From Cryptomeria japonica (Eukaryota > Streptophyta > Pinopsida > Cupressales > Cupressaceae): a stretch of DNA of 64,000 bases. The stretch lies in the NCBI RefSeq assembly GCF_030272615.1, contig NC_081413.1, positions 24,742,501 to 24,806,500 on the forward strand. Reading direction: 5' to 3'. Both the position numbers and the translations under genes were made by a program. Position 1 is the first letter of the stretch. Each line of letters opens with the position of its first letter. Shown here one piece after another: positions 58,736-64,000 of the stretch. The notes under the pieces were generated by a model, which saw only the letters and a program-made list of their open reading frames with translations, did no database searches and had not been told where the DNA came from.

Positions 58736-61564
58736 TTGCATAGTGACATGTCTACTGAAACAAGGTTCCAAGCACCAATGATGCAACAAAGGTTGACATA
58801 TCAACCGACAATGCAATCACAATTCTATCCAACCCAACAACAAAGCAACATTGATCAAACCTTTTATGATGAAACAAGTCTCCAAATACAAAAAATAGAG
58901 GAGAAACTAGCTCAAGAAGAGGAGATATTGGAACAAAGAGTGAAAAACATTGAGAAGAATAGATCACAAATGTCCAAAATGTTTCAAAAATTTCTAGGTC
59001 GAAATAAAAAGATTGAGCAATTTGATGTAAGATCTCTTCTTGAATGATCAAACATACCAGCTCTCCTCTCCCAAATAGAGATGATGAAACAATTTCAAGA
59101 AAGGAGACAACATCAATTTCAACATTATGTGCCTCCACAACAAGAACAAGAAGGTGTTTACTATCAATCAGATTTTCAACCAATACAACCAATGGTCCAA
59201 CCAATGGTCCAATTTCAACAATATGTCCAACCAACTATACAATGTCAAAAAATGGTTCAACCAATGGTGGAATATCAATGTCAACAACCACAACCAAACA
59301 TTCAAAAACAAAGGTTGCAGCACACACCAACCCCAGTTTCAAACATGTCAGAACAATTGAACCAAGACCAATATCAAAACATGACATCACACTAGAACCA
59401 ACTCCTTGCCAAACAAGTTCAAATTCCAGATATAACTATGTCAAAACCTCGAAAGAAAGGTGGCTTTATTGCAATGCTCTTAAGGAAATTACCAAGTGAG
59501 TTCTTTGAAGAAGATCAAGATAATACACTTATGTCTAGCAATGCCTCATCCCCCCACAAACAAATTGACTCTCCAGTGGCATCTATCCCTACACTTTTAG
59601 AAGTTTCACAAGAACCTGCCATATTGTCCTCATCCAATAATACACCCAAAGATGCAATTATCCAAGAGCTATCCATAATTGATTGCCAAGATAATCCAAT
59701 TCATGATGCACATCCTTGTCATGTTTCGGAAATACTAGACCCAATGCAACCATGCACTCTATTGCCATTACCAGTTTTAGAGGACAGCATTTGAAGTCCC
59801 TCTTCCTCATGTTCAAGCATTGATTCCTTGCCAGAATCCATCACAAATGTTCAAAGTGCATTTCCTTCATGCCAAACCCTTGATCCCTTATCAGAATCCC
59901 CCATGCATATCCAAAGTCCAACCTCATTTCAAGAGGATAATTTACAGCATAAAGAAACGCGTGTTAAAACAGACCAAGATCAAGATCCTGAAACCTTATC
60001 ATCCCATCCAATTGTTGACCAGGATCTCATCTTCCCAGGAACTCATGATGATTCCCCTATTCTTGTCCATCCTATTTAAAGTCCTATTGACACTCCATTC
60101 CCCAAGCAAGATCAATATATCCCAGTCCATCCAATCCCAAATGATCCCCTTCTATTTCATGAACACGATATCCTTTCAAATCCCATTGACATTCCACTTC
60201 CTAAGAAAGATCAAGATATCCCTTCCATCCTTTCTGATGATCCCATTGAAAGTCAAGAGAAAAGCACCTTTAAAGAGGATTCTAATGATCTTCCTCCTTG
60301 TCAAGATCAAATTATTCCTTTAAATCCTCCACAAGATCCTCTTGTTCGTCCATCTCCATGTCCTAATCCAGCATATCCACTCCAAGATTGCATCTCTTTT
60401 GATGATCCAATTATTTTTCCCATTCCATCTATTGAAGAGCCTGTCATTGAACCATGTCCACTACACAATCCTAGTCTCCCTCATGATCCTAATCCCCTTC
60501 ATGATTCTAGCGTGTCAGTGCAAGATGTTCATGAACCCCTGACATGCATAATGGGTTCTTCCACTTTGGTGAAATCTGATCCACTTCAAGATCTCATTAT
60601 TTCTCTCATATCATATCCACCTCATAATGGACTCACGTCTTCTTCCCAAAGAAAAGAGTATCCTACAAGTCAAGATATTCATTAAGGGAAAGGGGTAGAT
60701 CTCCATAAGCAAGAATCCCTTAATGTGAAAGAAAGTGTTAAGGGTCATGTCTACACAACTCACTCTCAAGATGTTGGTACCCCTACTAAATCCAACATCC
60801 CTTCAAAGTCCAAACATATCCCTTCCCCATCATACTTTCCATCCATCTTAGGTCCTTATATCCCTTCATCCTTTATGCAAGGTCAACAAAGGCACACATC
60901 CTTGAGTAAATTTCATCAATCCAAAAGAAGTCCATTTCATTCATATCCATCCGTGCATTCCTTTCCTCCTCCAAGCAATTTGGATGCCAAGTGTAAACGT
61001 CATAAGTCTAGCAATCCACATGTATTCAAGGATCAACATGTCCAATATAGACGACATGTCAAAACAAAGAACAATATGATCTATAAAGAAAAGGGAAAAT
61101 CTAAAAGGTCACAAAGGCCCATTGCTCAAAAACAAAAGTTAAAATATATATGGGTTCCTAAATCCCTTGTGCAAGCAATGCGCTCCAAGGAACCACAAAA
61201 GCATGAAAAATCAAAAACCATGTGGATCCCTAAGCGGCTCCTTGAAGCACAAAAGCCTAAAGAAACATCAAAATTGGCATCTAAAATTGCTATTCCTCCA
61301 TCCAAACCTTCCAAGTCTATTCCAACATCACCTTCTTCATCCATTTTGGGCCCTTATGTCCCAAAATCCATAGCCTTTCCTTCGTCAAAATCTCCATATC
61401 CAAAACCCACTTTTCCTCCATCAGTCCATCACCCCTCAAGGTGTGTGCCAATGTCGATCTTGCCTTCATTTCCATCGACTGAAGCCCAATTCTTCCAATA
61501 CCCTATAGATTATCCAATGCATATTTTCCATCTTTCGATTCCGTTGATCCCATCCTTTGCATAA
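58736..61564 (+). pseudogene. Single 943-codon low-complexity reading frame with five stops
   Basis: One frame runs from 58736 to 61564 without any frameshift, broken only by stops at 59045, 59393, 59792, 60077 and 60683. N-terminus: Gln-rich (FQAPMMQQRL), then a coiled-coil-like segment IQKIEEKLAQEEEILEQRV. Next comes a Gln-rich MVQPMVQ repeat region, and a long Pro/Ser/Asp-rich middle with DP-x-LHDPNP-like repeats. The basic C-terminus has two related blocks, KYIWVPKSLVQAM and KTMWIPKRLLEAQ, and two ILGPYxP blocks. No family is recognised; a retroelement Gag-like or extra ORF is possible. Every stop is one C-to-T change away from a Gln or Arg codon. Confidence 0.6.
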
Positions 61565-61733
61565 ATCCTTGCCTTAGTTTCATCTCATTTTCCATGTCCT
61601 TATCCTACCAACGTCTTTGAGCATACTTTTAAAGGTCATGGTCCATTTATTTCAAGGTTACTATCCAAACAAAAAGATGTTTAAGTCCTTCTTCCATCCC
61701 CTATAATGTGTCCATCTTCTATTGAAAAATATC

Positions 61734-61767
<34 letters not shown>

Positions 61768-62221
61768 AAAAAAAGTAAAGAAAAAATAATTCGTCCACTG
61801 GTGAAAACCTAGCAAACAGGTGCCTTGGGAAAGTACCATGATGAAAACCTGGCAAACAGGCGTCATGGGTAGCCTATGAACTTCTAGCACACCACACTTA
61901 GCCTATTCTTGGTCTTGCTTATCCTATCCATATCTTATCACTATCCATACACTCTTTTTCTGTCCCTTGATTTTGATCTGACATAAGGACTCAAAATTTA
62001 AACATAGTTTCAAAAACCTCTTGACATGTCCCTCATGCCATGTTCCTGCTTTACATTGTCATATCCAATCTCTTGTCCCATCACGCAATAGCCCTTTAAA
62101 ATTGCATCCATATTGTCTCCATAATAAAAGGCCTTTGTCTTCCCTCTATTCACCAACATTTCAGAAAGCCTACTTATTCACCTGTCATATTCCTTGCCTT
62201 GCTAGACATTGGGGGCAAAAT
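61565..62221 (+). other. Region downstream of the long ORF
   Basis: Contains an A-rich tract (61728-61785) and the phrase GGTGAAAACCTAGCAAACAG, repeated as GATGAAAACCTGGCAAACAG 45 bases later. Such GAAAACC-GCAAACAGGC phrases resemble non-coding DNA after pol in large gypsy elements (weak family knowledge). No gene. Confidence 0.4.
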
Positions 62222-62560
62222 CATAAAAAAAATCAAATAATATCCTGAAATAATCCAAAAAAAAAATCAAATAATATCCTGAAATAATCCAAAAAAAAAA
62301 ATCAAATAATATCCTGAAATAATCCAAAAAAAAAAAAATTGAAAAATGTCCTGAAATAATCCAAAAAATATTGAAAAATGTCCTGCAATAGTCCAAAAAA
62401 AATTGAAAAATGTCCTGAAAAAAAAATCTCTAAAAATCAAATAATCTCCAGAAAAAAATCCCTAAGCATCAAATAATGTCCTGAAAAAATCATAAAAATC
62501 AAATAATGTCCTGAAAAAATCCCTAAAAGGTCATATAAAGTCCTGAAAAAAAATTGAACA
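62222..62560 (+). repeat. Minisatellite, about ten A-rich units of 29-38 bases
   Basis: Units have the form AAAAAATCAAATAATATCC then TGAAATAATCC; a later variant is AAAAATTGAAAAATGTCC, then AAAAATCCCTAAAAATC. The recurring constant core is TCCTGAAA. Three sub-types occur in blocks, as expected of local amplification. Confidence 0.9.
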
Positions 62561-63627
62561 CAAAAAAATTATAAAAACTCGAAAAGCATTTTGGAAAAAA
62601 ATATATCCCTTTTGTGCATAAGACAAATCACTGAGCATCCCTCCAATGACACGCAATCCAACACTGGGTTTTAATACAATCACGCATTAACAAATGAACT
62701 TTTTCAATCAAACCAAACATTCAAACTGATCAAAATTGTCATATCAATCAACCTCAAAAACATTTGTCCTTGTCTCTACTATCATGGGTCTTATACAGGG
62801 TGTGGTATACTCGAAACCAGACTGTGTCCTGTCTTGGATGGGGTACCGCATTCCCCGAAACCAGACAGCATGATCATCTTATCAACACTTTCAGCTTTTG
62901 ACAATGAAGATCAAGATGTTTGTTTGACTTGTTGGAATTAGCGAGTCTTATCATTTATTGATTTATCTTCGATCATGTTCCTATGTTGCTCGATGATGTC
63001 ACTGAGTGATTTAGAGTGACCGGGATGGTTCATGGTCCCTTTCTTTTTTGTTGTTGTGATTGCTGTTTGTCTGCAATGTGTCTGCATTTTGCAAAAAGGG
63101 TTACATTTTAGCTCTGGCCTTCAATTGCATGATGCTACGCATCCATTTTGTTACATTAAAATAAAGGTTCTCACCTACAAAGTGCATTAGTGAAAGCAAG
63201 TTTTTTCTTCATCTCTAACTTTCCTCTGTCTCATTTCTTCTTACTAACATTTCTTTTTTCAGTTCGGATAGTCAGTTCAGTCTAGTGCTCTGATTTCCCA
63301 AAACACATATGCTGCATCCTGCATTCATTGGTTAATACATTTGCATTACATCAAGCCTCACATCAAGCATTTTATCCATTTCATATTATAGATGCATCAA
63401 AATGTATTCATACATGTTCCAAAATAAATAGTGCATACATCATCCATACATAGAAAACAACTATAAGTCATAACACATTGCATTCCATCATATCGATGCA
63501 TATCATATCATATATCAACATAATATCGGAGTACAAAATTGGACTGTTTGTCCTAAGTATGCCCCGCAGGCTGACTACATAAATGTCAAACTACATCTGT
63601 CTCTGTCCTAAGGAGCATGTGCCTCTA
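62561..63627 (+). other. No recognised genes
   Basis: Contains two copies of CGAAACCAGAC (near 62810 and 62859), and a stretch of CATATCAT-like short repeats at 63400-63530. Stops in all frames. Confidence 0.4.
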
Positions 63628-64000
63628 TCACTGGGTGCTCCCTCTGTCCTCCTCATCCCTGCCATGTCTCAAAGATGATTTCCCTCTTGTCCCTCGTCCT
63701 GGCTGTGGTGGTCTCATAGGTCCACTCACCCCCATGCTACTCACTGACCTCCGAGAGCATGCCCTACTCTCTGTCCTCAATTGTGCCCGATATGAAGCTG
63801 CTCTCTGCTCTGGTGGAACCGCACTCTCATATAGTGTCCTCCAAGGCCGTATCTCCTCTCCGGTCTCTACCAACATCTGTGCCATCTCCCGTGCACTGCA
63901 ATCCCTAATCGACCCAATATACTCAGTGACTCTCTTTTCTTCTCACTGTGCCTGGGCTATTGTTGTATCTCGAGCCGCTGTAAGTTTGGCTATCTCTACT
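63628..64000 (-). pseudogene. Partial ORF of unknown function, open to the window edge
   Basis: The minus-strand frame enters from the right edge (EIAKLTAARDTTIAQAQ, a stop, then EEKRVTEYIGSIRDCSAREM) and ends at 63628. It continues VETGEEIRPWRTLYESAVPP, EQRAASYRAQLRTESRACSR and a Pro/Gly/Arg-rich tail. It is more GC-rich than its surroundings and codon-like. An Ala/Glu-rich helical part followed by a basic tail suggests a nucleic-acid-binding C-terminus. Two-thirds or more may lie outside the window. I do not recognise the family; a transposon-linked protein is likely from context. Confidence 0.45.

Noticed and set aside
58752-59234. 160-codon minus-strand ORF
   Set aside because: Antisense shadow of the long plus-strand frame, created by its Gln/Glu-rich codons.
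58736-61564. Retroviral env-like gene
   Set aside because: No signal peptide, transmembrane helix or furin-type site is evident; it is a soluble low-complexity protein.

Overview
This window looks like repeat-filled nuclear DNA from a seed plant with a large genome. A conifer or other gymnosperm is my guess, but nothing here fixes the species. I see no intact host gene. Almost every coding stretch is a decayed transposable element: Ty1/copia, several Ty3/gypsy lineages (chromovirus, Tat/Ogre-like, Athila-like), LINEs, a SINE, a hAT-like element and a CACTA element. Stop codons, frameshifts and truncations are everywhere, and several elements sit inside others.

Layout. 1-9470 is a nested block: the 3' end of a Sirevirus-like copia element inserted in a gypsy chromodomain, then a gypsy LTR (called LTR-A), then a chromovirus protease-RT-RNase H-integrase-chromodomain region without gag, then a different LTR (LTR-B). 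The same block with the same internal junctions recurs at 22223-30886, so this is a segmental duplication of a nested structure. The first copy carries an extra 850-base hAT-like insertion with an 8-base target duplication. 10046-10897 is a minus-strand Tat-like integrase; the rest of what may be the same element (RNase H, RT, G-patch, protease, a short gag-like ORF, LTR) lies at 30887-36244. Between them the copia element resumes as a gag fragment (10898-11194), is interrupted by an 8.4 kb CACTA-type DNA transposon (11195-19572), and continues as pol (19573-22818). 37880-39665 is an Athila-like minus-strand fragment. 39700-42543 is a gag-only LTR element. 42546-46780 is a minus-strand LINE split by a complete 2.5 kb non-autonomous LTR element with perfect 5-base target duplications. 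46790-48000 is a minus-strand gypsy integrase remnant. 49100-54180 is AT-rich and gene-free apart from a foldback element and a SINE. 54180-55640 holds two LINE 3' ends, tail to tail. 55640-63600 appears to belong to an unusual retroelement-like unit with one 943-codon low-complexity reading frame and minisatellites on both sides. A partial minus-strand ORF of unknown role runs off the right edge.

The most interesting structure is in the CACTA element. It has captured pieces of a host DRM-type de novo cytosine methyltransferase gene (the methyltransferase of RNA-directed DNA methylation). One piece of about 1.1 kb has been turned into a near-perfect inverted repeat (11518-12616 against 12660-13762, 43-base loop), and a further DRM piece (motif I region) follows at 14160-14335. 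A transcript through it would form a long hairpin matching the host enzyme that silences transposons. This recalls rice miR820, which lies in CACTA elements and targets DRM2. The element also holds a PPR-gene fragment and a 1.18 kb tandem duplication. That it makes small RNA or acts on DRM is inference; the palindrome and the DRM homology are read directly from the sequence.
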